A DNA stretch of 46,791 bases from Tepidimonas thermarum (GTDB lineage Bacteria; Pseudomonadota; Gammaproteobacteria; Burkholderiales; Burkholderiaceae_C), in NCBI RefSeq assembly GCF_007556705.1, contig NZ_VJOL01000016.1, positions 1-46,791 of the forward strand. The letters run 5' to 3'. Positions 7,913 to 16,790 of this stretch are shown piece by piece. The translations under genes were made by a program, and so were the position numbers. Numbering within the stretch: position 1 is the first letter of the stretch; each line of letters begins with the position of its first letter. Under the pieces are notes generated by a model, which saw only the letters and a list, made by a program, of their open reading frames with translations, was not told the DNA's origin and made no database searches.

Positions 7913-9283
7913 TCAGACGTGCAGCAGCAGGTGCTCACGCTCCCAGGGCGAGATGACTTTCATGAACTCTTCGAACTCGAGTTCCTTGATCTCGGTGTAG
8001 ATGGTGATGAACTCCTCACCCAGCACGTGGTGCAGGTCGGGCTCGCGGCGCAGCCAGTCCAGCGCTTCGCCCAGGCTGCGTGGCAGCGCGTAGGGCGACA
8101 AATAGGCGTCGCCGCGCATCTCCGGCTTGGGCTTGATCTTGTTGACCAGGCCCAGGTAGCCGCAGGCCAGCGTCATGGCCATGGCCACGTAGGGGTTGGC
8201 GTCGGCGCCGATGACGCGGTTTTCCACCCGGCGCGCCTGCGGCGGCGCGATGGGCGAGCGGATGCCCACCGTGCGGTTGTCGTGGCCCCATTCGATGTTG
8301 ATGGGCGCGGCGGTGTGACGCGCCAGCCGCCGGTAGCTGTTGACGTAGGGTGCCACCAACGCCATGGCCGCCGGGATGTAGCGCTGCAGCCCGCCGATGT
8401 AGTGGTAGAAGGCCTCCGAGGGCGAGCCGTCCTCGTTGCTGAAGAGGTTGCGGCCGGTGGCCTTGTCGACGATGCTTTGGTGGATGTGCATCGCACTGCC
8501 TGGCTCGCCGGCGATCGGCTTGGCCATGAAGGTGGCGTACATGTCGTGGCGCAGCGCGGCCTCGCGCACGGTGCGCTTGAACAAAAACACCTCGTCGGCC
8601 AGCGCCAGCGGGTGGGAGTGGAAGAAATTGATCTCCATCTGCCCGGCGCCCACTTCGTGGATCAGGGTGTCCACGTTGAGCTCCATCTTTTCGCAGCAGT
8701 CGTAGATCTCCTCGAACAGGGGGTCGAATTCGTTGACCGCGTCGATGGAGTAGGCCTGGCGCGAGGTTTCGGCGCGGCCGCTGCGGCCGATGGGCGGGTG
8801 CAGCAGCGTGTTGGGGTCGGTGTTGCGCGCGGTCAGGTAGAACTCGAGCTCCGGCGCCACCACCGGCTCCAGGCCCATGGCCTCGTACAGACCGCAGACG
8901 TGGCGCAGCACGCTGCGCGGCGCGTAGGGAATGAGCTTGCCGCTGTGGTCGAAACAGTCGTGGATGACCTGGGCCGTGGGGTCGCTGGCCCAGGGCACGA
9001 TGCGCGCCGTGGTGGGGTCGGGGCGCAGCTGCATGTCGCGGTCGGTGGGCTCGATGACGTCGTAGTACGGCCCGCTTTTGGGCTGCTCGCCGGTCACGCT
9101 CATGGCCACGATGGCCTGCGGCAGCCGCATGCCGCGGTCTTCGGTGAATTTTTCGCGCGGCAGGATCTTGCCGCGCGCGACACCGGTCAGGTCGGGCACC
9201 AGGCACTCGACTTCGGTGACCCGCCGTTCGTTGAGCCACTGTTCGAGATCGTTGAAAGATTTGAGGTGTTTGGAACTGCTCAT
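7913..9283 (-). CDS. puuA: Gamma-glutamylputrescine synthetase (glutamine synthetase family)
   Basis: Glutamine-synthetase-like ligase of 456 residues. It carries the N-terminal beta-grasp region (VTEVECLVPDLTGVARGK), the metal/glutamate-binding segment EVGAGQMEINF, the nucleotide-binding HIHQS region, and the RRVENRVIGADANPYVAMA segment. PuuA-type enzymes join glutamate to putrescine using ATP, the first step of the Puu pathway. The chosen ATG at 9283 opens with MSSSKHLKSFNDLEQWLNERR and has a GGAG site about 7 bases upstream. Surrounding genes for a PuuD-type hydrolase, PuuC, PuuB and a putrescine importer support the role over true nitrogen-assimilating glutamine synthetase. Confidence 0.85.
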   Translation of the reverse strand: MSSSKHLKSFNDLEQWLNERRVTEVECLVPDLTGVARGKILPREKFTEDRGMRLPQAIVAMSVTGEQPKSGPYYDVIEPTDRDMQLRPDPTTARIVPWASDPTAQVIHDCFDHSGKLIPYAPRSVLRHVCGLYEAMGLEPVVAPELEFYLTARNTDPNTLLHPPIGRSGRAETSRQAYSIDAVNEFDPLFEEIYDCCEKMELNVDTLIHEVGAGQMEINFFHSHPLALADEVFLFKRTVREAALRHDMYATFMAKPIAGEPGSAMHIHQSIVDKATGRNLFSNEDGSPSEAFYHYIGGLQRYIPAAMALVAPYVNSYRRLARHTAAPINIEWGHDNRTVGIRSPIAPPQARRVENRVIGADANPYVAMAMTLACGYLGLVNKIKPKPEMRGDAYLSPYALPRSLGEALDWLRREPDLHHVLGEEFITIYTEIKELEFEEFMKVISPWEREHLLLHV

Positions 9284-9405
9284 GGGTTGCTCCGTTGCCC
9301 GGAAGGAGGCGCCACGGCCGGCACGGCTGGCGACGCCCACGGGGGTTGCCCGGTCATGCTGGCTGCGGGCGCGGCCACGCACCAAGACCCGGCGCACAGA
9401 ACAGC

Positions 9406-10221
9406 CTAAGGGAATTCGGGGGCGGCGGCAAAGGCGCGCGCCTCGGCCTCGCGGCGCGCGCGCCGCTGGCGCAGCGCCTGGCCAAAGGCCTCAAATATGG
9501 CACTGGACAGCGCATCCTCCCAGCAGCGCCACTCCGGGTGCCACTGCACGGCCAAGGCAAAGGCGCGGGCCTGCTCGAATTCGACCGCCTCGATCAGGCC
9601 ATCGGGCGCATGGGCCACGGCACGCAAGCCGGGCGCAAGGCGCCGGATGCCCTGGCCGTGCAGCGAATTGACGCGCACGCTGGGCGCGCCGCGCGCCAGC
9701 CGGTGCAACAGGCTGTCGGGCTGCAGCGTCACCTCGTGCCGCGGCGCGTATTGTTCGTCGAGCGGCGCGCTTTTGGGCTCGCGGTGGTCCAGGTAGCCGG
9801 GCAGGGCGTGCACCGCCTGGTGCAGGCTGCCGCCCAGGGCGACGTTGATTTCCTGAAAACCGCGGCAAATGCCCAGCAGCGGCACACCCTCGGCCAGGGC
9901 CTGCCGCACCACGGCCAGCGTCACCTCGTCGCGCGCCTCGTCCAGCGGCAGCGACGGGTCGGCCACCGGCTCGCCAAAGTGACGCGGGTGCACGTTGGAG
10001 GGCGAGCCGGTCAGCACGACACCATCGACCAGCGCCAGCAGCCGCGCGACCTCGCTGGCATCGGCCAGCGGAAACATCACCGGCTGGGCCTGCGCGCCCA
10101 CCTTGACGGCACGGGCGTATTTGTCCCCCAGGATCAGGTAGGGTTGCGCGTGCACCGTCTCGCCCAGCAGGCGGTGGTCGGCGGGCATCCAAACGAGGGG
10201 GGTGGCAGAGGCGACCGACAT
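9406..10221 (-). CDS. puuD: Gamma-glutamyl-GABA hydrolase (PuuD-like, class I amidotransferase fold)
   Basis: Peptidase C26 family protein of about 271 residues. The nucleophile cysteine is in PLLGICRGFQEINVALGG (near residue 119) and the catalytic His-Glu pair in VQWHPEWR. PuuD cleaves gamma-glutamyl-GABA to glutamate and GABA, ending the gamma-glutamylated pathway. Two in-frame ATG codons are possible, at 10221 (MSVASATPLVW) and 10233 (MGPTMSVAS). Neither has a strong ribosome site, and the first is chosen because homology begins there. It is divergent from the MocR gene, and its promoter region contains repeated GGTGCCA boxes. 122 bases separate it from puuA. Confidence 0.85.
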   Translation of the reverse strand: MSVASATPLVWMPADHRLLGETVHAQPYLILGDKYARAVKVGAQAQPVMFPLADASEVARLLALVDGVVLTGSPSNVHPRHFGEPVADPSLPLDEARDEVTLAVVRQALAEGVPLLGICRGFQEINVALGGSLHQAVHALPGYLDHREPKSAPLDEQYAPRHEVTLQPDSLLHRLARGAPSVRVNSLHGQGIRRLAPGLRAVAHAPDGLIEAVEFEQARAFALAVQWHPEWRCWEDALSSAIFEAFGQALRQRRARREAEARAFAAAPEFP

Positions 10222-10256
10222 GGTTGGACCCATTCTGGCGGTCGATTGGGTGCACA

Positions 10257-10293
10257 ATGGGTGCCATTTGCCCCCACCGCATGGTGCCACTTG
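10257..10293. promoter_or_regulatory. Candidate MocR operator in the puuD/mocR divergent promoter
   Basis: Two similar sequences, ATGGGTGCCATTTG at 10257-10270 and ATGGTGCCACTTG at 10281-10293, repeat in direct orientation about 24 bases apart, just upstream of the regulator start. Each contains GGTGCCA or TGGTGCCA, and the first is nearly palindromic (ATGG...CCAT). MocR proteins typically bind repeated short boxes in the divergent promoters they share with target genes. The same core recurs upstream of puuB at 13191-13235. Confidence 0.55.
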
Positions 10294-10316
10294 ACGGGGG
10301 ACAAGGATGGCTTTCG

Positions 10317-11816
10317 ATGACGCAATCCTCCACGCTGCTGGCCGATTACGTGCTCACGGAGATGGCGCGGCCCGACGGCCCGGCCGGACCGGGCTCGGGG
10401 TTGCCGCTCAACCGCCGGCTCTACGAGGCGCTGCGGCGCGCGATGCTCGAGGGCCGGCTGTCGGCGGGCGATCGCCTGCCGTCGAGCCGCGAGCTGGCAC
10501 AAGACCTGCACCTGTCGCGCAACACCGTGGTCGCCGCGCTCGAACAGTTGGGCGCCGAGGGCTACCTGGTCAGTCGCGTCGGCAGCGGCACCTATGTGCA
10601 TGAGCAGCTGCCCCACGCTGGCATGGGCGCCCGCCCGCGCGCGCACGCCGGCACAACGCGTCTGCCCGGGCTGTCGGGGCGCGGGCGGGTGCTGGTCGAG
10701 CGCTACGGTGCGTGCGCGCTGGAAATCCAGCCTTTCACGCCCGGCCCGGCGGACTTCAGCGCCTTTCCGGTGGCGCTGTGGCAGCGGCTGCAAAACCGCC
10801 ACTGGCGCAACGCCCGGCCCGAGATGCTGGACTACACCACCTCGGGCGGCTACGGGCCGCTGCGGCGCGCCGTGGCCGACTACCTGCGCGTCTCGCGCAG
10901 CGTGCGGCTCGACCCCGAGCAGGTGCTCATCACCACCGGCACGCAGCAGTCGCTGGAGCTGTGCGCGCAGTTGCTGGCCGACGCGGGCGATGCGGTGTGG
11001 ATCGAGGACCCCGCCTACTGGGGCGCGATCAAGGCCTTGACCGCGTGCGGCCTGCAGCTGCAGCCGGTGCCGGTGGATGGCGACGGCGTCGACCCCGCGG
11101 CAGCCAGCGGGACGGCACCGCGGCTCATCTACGTGACGCCGTCGCACCAGTACCCCAGCGGCGTGGTGATGCCCTTGGTGCGCCGCCAGGCGCTGCTGGC
11201 CGCCGCCGCCCGCGCCAACGCCTGGATCCTGGAGGACGACTACGACAGCGAATTCCGCTTCGACGGCGCACCGATCGCGTCGCTCAGCGGCCTGGACGAC
11301 GACGGCCGCGTGTGCTACCTGGGCACGTTTTCCAAGGTGCTCTACCCCGGGCTCAAGCTCGGCTACCTGGTGGCGCCGCGCGCGCTGGTGGACGCCTTCC
11401 GGCAGGCGCACTACGACCTCTACCGCCCGGGCCAATTGCCGCTGCAGGCGGCCCTGGCCGAGTTCATCGAGATGGGCCATTTTGCCGCCGCCCTGCGCCG
11501 CACGCGCCAGACCTACGCCGCGCGGCGCGCGCAGCTGCTGCAGGCGCTCGAGCCGCTGTTGCACACCGGCCAGGTCCAGCTCACCGGCGCCGCCCAGGGG
11601 CTGCACCTGTGTCTGCGGCTGCCGCTTTCGGTGGACGACCGCGCCATCGCCGAGCAACTGGCCGCCGAAGGCATCTCGGTGCGGCCGTTGTCGGCCTATT
11701 GCCTGCAGCGGCGTGATCTGCGCGGGCTGCTCATCGGCTACGGCTACGCGCAGCCCCAGCTCATCGAGCCGTGCGCGCGCCGCATCGTGGCCGTGGTGCA
11801 GCAGGCGCTGCGCTAG
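10317..11816 (+). CDS. MocR-family (GntR-HTH/aminotransferase fusion) transcriptional regulator
   Basis: Fusion regulator of 499 residues. Residues about 28-95 form a GntR winged helix-turn-helix ([18 protein letters not shown], then [17 protein letters not shown]). The rest is a class I aminotransferase-like domain with a PLP lysine near residue 340 in [15 protein letters not shown]. MocR proteins use PLP, often with an amine or amino acid ligand, to sense metabolites. Its divergence from puuD and convergence with puuB make putrescine or GABA metabolism the likely target, taking the role PuuR has in enterobacteria. The ATG at 10317 has AAGGA about 10 bases upstream; upstream in-frame codons are not conserved-looking. 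Effector and sign of control are unknown. Confidence 0.87.
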   Translation: MTQSSTLLADYVLTEMARPDGPAGPGSGLPLNRRLYEALRRAMLEGRLSAGDRLPSSRELAQDLHLSRNTVVAALEQLGAEGYLVSRVGSGTYVHEQLPHAGMGARPRAHAGTTRLPGLSGRGRVLVERYGACALEIQPFTPGPADFSAFPVALWQRLQNRHWRNARPEMLDYTTSGGYGPLRRAVADYLRVSRSVRLDPEQVLITTGTQQSLELCAQLLADAGDAVWIEDPAYWGAIKALTACGLQLQPVPVDGDGVDPAAASGTAPRLIYVTPSHQYPSGVVMPLVRRQALLAAAARANAWILEDDYDSEFRFDGAPIASLSGLDDDGRVCYLGTFSKVLYPGLKLGYLVAPRALVDAFRQAHYDLYRPGQLPLQAALAEFIEMGHFAAALRRTRQTYAARRAQLLQALEPLLHTGQVQLTGAAQGLHLCLRLPLSVDDRAIAEQLAAEGISVRPLSAYCLQRRDLRGLLIGYGYAQPQLIEPCARRIVAVVQQALR

Positions 11817-11847
11817 CCCGCGCGCGGTGCGCGCCTGGGGGCAGGGT

Positions 11848-13170
11848 TTAGCTGCCCAGCGCGTCGCGCCAGCGGTGCCACGCCATGCCCAGGGCCAGCA
11901 CCGGGGTGCGCAGCCACGGCCCGCCGGGAAAGTCGCGGTGGCGCAGCCGCGCAAAAAGGTCAAAGCGCTCGGACTGGGCCGTGATGGCTTCGGCCACCAG
12001 GCGGCCGGCCAGCCCGGTCAGGGCCACGCCGTGGCCGCTGAAGCCCTGCAGGTAGTAGATGTGGTGCCCCACGCGGCCAAAATCCGGCGCGCGGTTCATC
12101 GTGATGTCCACGAAGCCGCCCCACACATGCATCGCCTGCACGCCGGTGAGCTGGGGAAAGACCGCGCACAGGCGCCGCAGCAGGGTGTCGCGCAGGTGCC
12201 GCGGCGTCATGGTGGTGTAGCTCACGCGCCCGCCAAACAGCAACCGGTCGTCCGCGCTGAGGCGAAAATAGTCCAGCACGACGTTGTTGTCGCACACCGC
12301 CGCCCGGCTGGGGATCAGGGTGGACGCCAGCGCGCGCGGCAGGGGTTCGGTGGCCAGGATGTACGTGCCCACCGGCATGATGCGCGGGTGGATGTCGGCC
12401 AGCACACCGGGGCCGTGCTCGGGCAGCGTGCAGTTGCCCGCGACGACGGCAAAGTCCGCCTCCACGGTGCCAGCGTCGGTGTCCACGCGCACGCCATCGG
12501 GCAGGCGCTGCAGCCGGCGCACCGGGCTGTGTTCGTGCAACACGGCCCCGGCCGCCTGGGCTGCGCGCGCCAGCCCCAGCGCGTATTTGAGTGGGTGCAG
12601 GTGGCCGGAGACGGTCTCGTAGGCCGCGGCCACGTAGCGCGGGCTGTCGATGTGGCGGCGCACCTCGGCACCTTCGGCCCAGGTACTGGCCAGGCCGTAG
12701 TCGCGCGCCAGCGCGTCCATCTCGGCCCGCAGCGCGCGCGCCTTGCGCGGGCGGTCGGCCACGTACAGGTAGCCATGCACACGGTCGCAGTCGATGCCGT
12801 GGCGCGCGATGCGCTCGTCAATCAGCCGCACCGCCTCCAGCGACAGCTCCCAGGCCATGCGCGCCGCTGCCCGGCCCAGCTGCGCCTCGAACGGGGCCAT
12901 GCCACTGGCATAGCCGACGATGGCCTGGCCGCCGTTGCGCCCGCTGGCGCCGGCCCCGATGCGCTCGGCTTCCAGCAGCACCACGCGCCGGCCGCGCTCG
13001 GCCAGCTCCAGCGCCGCGCTCAGGCCGGCAAAGCCGCCACCCACCACCACCACGTCGGCACGCTGCCGGCCCGCAAGCGCGGGCTGCGCCGGCGGACGCG
13101 TCACACTCGCCTCGTAGTAGCTGTCGGCGTTGAGCTGGGTGTCGGAACGCAAAAGGGAAGGGCGCAGCAT
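11848..13170 (-). CDS. puuB: Gamma-glutamylputrescine oxidoreductase (FAD-dependent, PuuB-like)
   Basis: DAO-type flavoprotein of 440 residues. The FAD-binding dinucleotide fold is at residues about 39-65 (DVVVVGGGFAGLSAALEL), followed by GAGASGRNGGQ, a signature of PuuB and related amine oxidases. The C-terminal part has YYLQGFSGHGVALTGLAG for the second FAD contact. PuuB oxidises gamma-glutamylputrescine to the aldehyde that PuuC then handles. It is transcribed from its own promoter, which carries TGGCACC and GGGTGCCA boxes matching the mocR promoter, and it is convergent with mocR (31-base gap). Other DAO-family substrates are possible in isolation, but context makes PuuB likely. Confidence 0.85.
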   Translation of the reverse strand: MLRPSLLRSDTQLNADSYYEASVTRPPAQPALAGRQRADVVVVGGGFAGLSAALELAERGRRVVLLEAERIGAGASGRNGGQAIVGYASGMAPFEAQLGRAAARMAWELSLEAVRLIDERIARHGIDCDRVHGYLYVADRPRKARALRAEMDALARDYGLASTWAEGAEVRRHIDSPRYVAAAYETVSGHLHPLKYALGLARAAQAAGAVLHEHSPVRRLQRLPDGVRVDTDAGTVEADFAVVAGNCTLPEHGPGVLADIHPRIMPVGTYILATEPLPRALASTLIPSRAAVCDNNVVLDYFRLSADDRLLFGGRVSYTTMTPRHLRDTLLRRLCAVFPQLTGVQAMHVWGGFVDITMNRAPDFGRVGHHIYYLQGFSGHGVALTGLAGRLVAEAITAQSERFDLFARLRHRDFPGGPWLRTPVLALGMAWHRWRDALGS

Positions 13171-13188
13171 GGCGTGACCAAGGCAAGC

Positions 13189-13235
13189 AATGGCACCGTA
13201 CCATAGCCCATACAGGCTTGTCCCAGGGTGCCAAT
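13189..13235. promoter_or_regulatory. Candidate MocR operator upstream of puuB
   Basis: Just upstream of the puuB start, AATGGCACC at 13189-13197 is the exact reverse complement of GGTGCCATT found in the mocR promoter. GTACCAT follows at once, and GGGTGCCAAT lies at 13226-13235. The inverted pair is separated by about 30 bases. The shared motif links the separately transcribed puuB to the MocR regulator. This is a comparison by eye, not a scored motif search. Confidence 0.5.
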
Positions 13236-13281
13236 CGCGCCCGCGTGCGCGGCGCCAGCGCGCGCCCGCACACGGCTCAGT

Positions 13282-14190
13282 TCAGGTGTGCAGCAGCGCG
13301 GCCGTCTGGCGCGCCAGCTCGTCGAGGAAGGCGCGGGTGCGTGCCGGCAGGTGGCGCCGGCTTGGCAGCGCCGCGTACAGCGACCAGTGGTCGGTGACCC
13401 AGCCATCGAGCACGCGCTCGAGCTCCCCGCTGGCCAGGCGCTGCGCCACCAGGTCGAGCGACACCGACACAATGCCGCCCCCGTCGAGCGCCATGCGCAG
13501 CAGCGCTTCCAGGTGGTTGCTGCACGCGCGCGGCTCGACCGCCACGCGCACCTTCTGCTCCGGGCGGTCGGGTGGCCACAGCGTCCACGCGTGGGCGTGC
13601 TGCCCCGGGGGACGGTAGCGCAAGCAGTGGTGGCGCACCAGCTCGTCTGGGTGGCTGGGTGCCCCCATACGGCGCACATAGGCCGGCGCGGCCACCAGCG
13701 CGCTCACCCCACTGGCGATGCGGCGCGCGATCAAGCCGGTATCGACCACCCCTTCGACCGCGAACAGCGCGACGTCGTGCTCCTCCACCGACGGGATGGC
13801 GTAGCTCTCGACATCGACTTCGACACGCAACGCGGCATGTTGCGCGGTCAAGCGCGGCACGATGGGCGCCACCAGCACGCTGGCCAGCACCGGGGTGGCC
13901 AGCACCCGCAACACGCCCGAGACGGTGTGGCTGCGCTGGCTCACCAGCGCGTCGGCCTCGTCCAGGTCGGCCAGGATGCGCCGCACCCGGTCCAGATAGG
14001 CCGCGCCCTCGTCGGTCAACACCACGCGGCGCGTGGTGCGCTGCAGCAGGCGCACGCCCAGTTGCGCCTCGAGCTCGGCCACCATGCGCGTGACGCTGGC
14101 AGCCGAGACGTCGAGCACCCGGGCGGCCGCAGCGAAGCCGCCCGCATCGACGACGGTTTGAAAGGCGCGCAGGCAGTGCAGTCGGTCCAT
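13282..14190 (-). CDS. LysR-family transcriptional regulator
   Basis: Regulator of 302 residues. The N-terminal helix-turn-helix (residues about 1-60, MDRLHCLRAFQTVVDAGGF then SAASVTRMVAELEAQLG) is followed by a substrate-binding-like effector domain (VSGVLRVLATPVLASVLVAP onward). The layout resembles the CrgA-like subgroup of LysR proteins. It is divergent from the small DUF4148-like gene at 14347, with 156 bases between them, where an operator would be expected. It is not clearly tied to the upstream puu genes. Its ligand cannot be read from the sequence. Confidence 0.88.
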   Translation of the reverse strand: MDRLHCLRAFQTVVDAGGFAAAARVLDVSAASVTRMVAELEAQLGVRLLQRTTRRVVLTDEGAAYLDRVRRILADLDEADALVSQRSHTVSGVLRVLATPVLASVLVAPIVPRLTAQHAALRVEVDVESYAIPSVEEHDVALFAVEGVVDTGLIARRIASGVSALVAAPAYVRRMGAPSHPDELVRHHCLRYRPPGQHAHAWTLWPPDRPEQKVRVAVEPRACSNHLEALLRMALDGGGIVSVSLDLVAQRLASGELERVLDGWVTDHWSLYAALPSRRHLPARTRAFLDELARQTAALLHT

Positions 14191-14346
14191 GGGGATATTG
14201 TCGATGTTTGTTTCATTTACCGCAACAGTTTATTGCACTTCAAGCGGTTTATCGGCACGACGTTGATCAGTACAGTTCGTCTCACGGGCTGCGACGACAG
14301 CCCCGAATCTGCAAACCACGCACTGCTTCAACGAAAGGAAATGATC

Positions 14347-14652
14347 ATGAACCGCTTGTCTTTTGCCACTCTGTTGGGTGCTGCCCTGCTCGCCAGCGCA
14401 ACGGCTGCTTCGGCCGCGGGCTTCCCGGTCGCCTCGGGCGAATTCTCGTCCGTGGACATGGCTGCCGCCAACGCCAGCGCACCGGCGCGCACCGCCAGCG
14501 CAACCCCCAAGGCCGAAGGTCGCACGCGCGCCGAGGTGATGGCGGAACTGGAAGCCGCCCGCTGCCGTGGCGAGCTGCTGTTCGACGGTGAAACCGGCCG
14601 CACCTACAAAGACGTCTTCCCCGGCCGCTATCCGCTGCCCGAATGCCGTTGA
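14347..14652 (+). CDS. Small secreted DUF4148-like protein
   Basis: Protein of 101 residues with a clear signal peptide (MNRLSFATLLGAALLASATA, probable cleavage after the ASA motif near residue 23). The mature part contains TRAEVMAELEAARCRGEL, which resembles the DUF4148 repeat common in Burkholderiales exported proteins. Two cysteines (about residues 72 and 100) could form a disulfide. The ATG at 14347 is preferred over one at 14341 because the AAAGGAA ribosome site is 6-8 bases before it. A strong terminator follows at 14709. Function is unknown in this family. Confidence 0.7.
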   Translation: MNRLSFATLLGAALLASATAASAAGFPVASGEFSSVDMAAANASAPARTASATPKAEGRTRAEVMAELEAARCRGELLFDGETGRTYKDVFPGRYPLPECR

Positions 14653-14708
14653 GGACAGCACGTCACCGGGCCGGGCCTGCACGCCTGGCCCACACGCCCG
14701 ACCCACCC

Positions 14709-14735
14709 AAAGCCTCCGTTCGCGGAGGCTTTGTC
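14709..14735 (+). terminator. Rho-independent terminator after the DUF4148-like gene
   Basis: A perfect 10-base stem, AAAGCCTCCG with CGGAGGCTTT, closes a TTCG tetraloop and ends in TTTGT. It lies 57 bases after the stop codon. Its 3' end runs into the Pho box of phoX, so terminator and promoter element overlap. Confidence 0.85.
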
Positions 14736-14748
14736 ATGGGTTTGTCAC
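14731..14748 (+). promoter_or_regulatory. Pho box upstream of phoX
   Basis: TTGTCAT at 14731-14737 and TTGTCAC at 14742-14748 are two 7-base direct repeats separated by 4 bases, an 11-base period. This matches the known PhoB site (two CTGTCAT-like repeats with a 4-base spacer) except for T instead of C at the first position of each. It lies about 50 bases before the phosphatase start. Phosphate-starvation control through PhoB is the natural reading. Confidence 0.65.
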
Positions 14749-14798
14749 GCCCTCGGCCGACGATCGTGGCCTCCCTGGTTCACCTCCCACGACTCACC

Positions 14799-16712
14799 AT
14801 GGCCAAAGACTTCGACCTGATGGAAGACTCCAACCGCAGCGCCAACCCGACCATCCACGAGGTGTCGGATCCCGCACGGCGCATTTTCGTGCGCGGCGCG
14901 CTGGCCAGCGCCACCGCTGCGCTGTTTGGCGGCAGCCTGCTGGCGGGCTGCGCCAGCACCGGTTCGTCGCAGGCGGCCTCGCTCGGCCGCGGCATCGGCT
15001 TTGCAAGCGTTCCGATGCGCGACGTGGACGAGGTGCTGGTGCCGCCGGGCTACACTGCGCGCGTGCTCAACCGCTGGGGCGACCCAGTGGGCATTGCCGG
15101 CAAGATGCCCGCGTTCAAGACCGACGGCTCCAACACCGCCGACGAGCAAGCGCTTCAGGCCGGCATGCACCATGATGGCCTTGCCTACTACCCGCTCGAC
15201 GGCAGCCGCCGCGGCCTGCTGGCCATCAACCACGAGTACACCGACGACGGGCTGCTGCACCCGGATGGCATGAAGACCTGGAGCGCCGAGAAGGTGCGCA
15301 AGGCCCAAGCCGCGCACGGCGTGTCCATCATCGAGGTCGAAGCCGGCCCGAACGGCTGGCGCCAGGTGCTGCCGTCGAAATACGCGCGCCGCATCACCGC
15401 GGCCACGCCGATGACGATCAGCGGCCCGGCCGCCGGCCATGCGCTGATGAAGACCGCCGCCGACCCGAGCGGCACGCGGGTGCTGGGCACGCTCAACAAC
15501 TGCGCGCACGGCCAAACGCCCTGGGGCACCTACCTGACCTGCGAAGAAAACTTCATCGGCTACTTCCACGGCCCGGACAGCCCGGACGCGCACGGCAAGC
15601 GCTGGGGCCTCAAGAAAGGCGGCGCCGGCTACCGCTGGCATGAGTACGACGAGCGCTTCGACGCCACCCGGCACCCCAACGAACCGAACCGTTTTGGCTG
15701 GGTGGTCGAAATCGACCCGATGGACCCGACCATGACGCCGATCAAGCGCACCGCGCTGGGCCGCGCGGCGCACGAGGGTGCGGCGGTGGCGCTGACCGAC
15801 GATGGCCGTGCCGTCGTCTACATGGGCGAAGACGCGCGCTTCGAGTACATCTACAAGTTCGTCAGCCGCGACCGCGTCAAGCCGGGCGGTTTTGCCGCCA
15901 ACCGCGATTTGCTCGACCACGGCACGCTGTACGTGGCCAAGTTCAACGCCGACGGCAGCGGTGAGTGGCTGCCGCTGGTGCATGGCCAAGGCCCGCTGAC
16001 GGCCGCCAACGGCTTTGCCAACCAGGGCGCAGTGCTGATCCAGGCGCGTCAAGCCAGCGATGCCCTGGGCGCCACCAAGATGGACCGCCCGGAATGGACC
16101 GCCGTGGACCCGATCAGCAAAGAGGTCTATTGCACCCTGACCAACAACAGCAACCGCGGCCGCGACAAGAGCCCCGGTGCGGATGCGGCCAACCCGCGCG
16201 TGAACAACACCATGGGCCACATCATCCGCTGGAAGGAAAGCGGCGACCTGGACGCCACCCGCTTCACGTGGAACCACTTCGTGATGGCGGGCGATCCGTC
16301 GCTGCCGCGCGCCGAGGCCAAGGGCAACATCCGCGGCGATATCTTCGGCAGCCCGGACGGCCTGTGGGTCGATCCGCGCGGCGTGCTGTGGATCCAGACC
16401 GACGTGTCCACCTCGACGCTGGGCAAGGGCGACTATGCCAACTTGCCCAACAACCAGATGCTGGCCTGCGACCCGACCAAGGGCGAGATCCGCCGCTTCC
16501 TGGTCGGCCCGCGCGGCTGCGAGGTCACCGGCATCGCGATGACGCCGGACCTGCGCACGATGTTCATCAACATCCAGCACCCGGGCGAAAGCCCCAGCGA
16601 GCGCAGCGACCCGGACGCGCCGACCAAGTACTCGCGCTGGCCGGACGGCGGCCGTCCGCGCTCGGCCACCGTCGTCATCACCAAAAACGACGGCGGCGTC
16701 ATCGGCCTGTGA
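14799..16712 (+). CDS. phoX: PhoX-type alkaline phosphatase (DUF839 family)
   Basis: Exported enzyme of 637 residues. A twin-arginine signal is visible (RRIFVRGALASATAALFGG, Arg-Arg at 27-28) and ends at LLAGCAS, which could also be a lipobox. The N-terminus SNRSANPT and the internal segments CEENFIGYF, WVVEIDPMDP, YMGEDARFEYIYKFVS and TFINIQHPGE-like MFINIQHPGE are typical of PhoX/DUF839 proteins. These are calcium- and iron-dependent monoesterases exported by Tat. The start ATG at 14799 is followed by another possible ATG at 14820; both keep the Tat motif. The upstream Pho box supports induction by phosphate limitation. A terminator follows at 16751. Confidence 0.88.
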   Translation: MAKDFDLMEDSNRSANPTIHEVSDPARRIFVRGALASATAALFGGSLLAGCASTGSSQAASLGRGIGFASVPMRDVDEVLVPPGYTARVLNRWGDPVGIAGKMPAFKTDGSNTADEQALQAGMHHDGLAYYPLDGSRRGLLAINHEYTDDGLLHPDGMKTWSAEKVRKAQAAHGVSIIEVEAGPNGWRQVLPSKYARRITAATPMTISGPAAGHALMKTAADPSGTRVLGTLNNCAHGQTPWGTYLTCEENFIGYFHGPDSPDAHGKRWGLKKGGAGYRWHEYDERFDATRHPNEPNRFGWVVEIDPMDPTMTPIKRTALGRAAHEGAAVALTDDGRAVVYMGEDARFEYIYKFVSRDRVKPGGFAANRDLLDHGTLYVAKFNADGSGEWLPLVHGQGPLTAANGFANQGAVLIQARQASDALGATKMDRPEWTAVDPISKEVYCTLTNNSNRGRDKSPGADAANPRVNNTMGHIIRWKESGDLDATRFTWNHFVMAGDPSLPRAEAKGNIRGDIFGSPDGLWVDPRGVLWIQTDVSTSTLGKGDYANLPNNQMLACDPTKGEIRRFLVGPRGCEVTGIAMTPDLRTMFINIQHPGESPSERSDPDAPTKYSRWPDGGRPRSATVVITKNDGGVIGL

Positions 16713-16750
16713 CCCCCGGGCGGACACCCGGTCCGCCTGCCCCCGATCTG

Positions 16751-16775
16751 CCGGCCCCTCGGGGCCGGTTTTGTT
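16751..16775 (+). terminator. Rho-independent terminator after phoX
   Basis: The inverted repeat CCGGCCCC and GGGGCCGG, with a TC centre (two to four unpaired bases in practice), is followed by TTTTGTT. It lies 38 bases after the phoX stop and directly before the ribosome site of the next gene. Confidence 0.8.
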
Positions 16776-16790
16776 GAGGAGTCCGATCCC

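Noticed and set aside
11817-11847. GCGCGC-rich hairpin between convergent mocR and puuB as a terminator
   Set aside because: The stem is short, the sequence is simple GC repeat, and no T tract follows on either strand.
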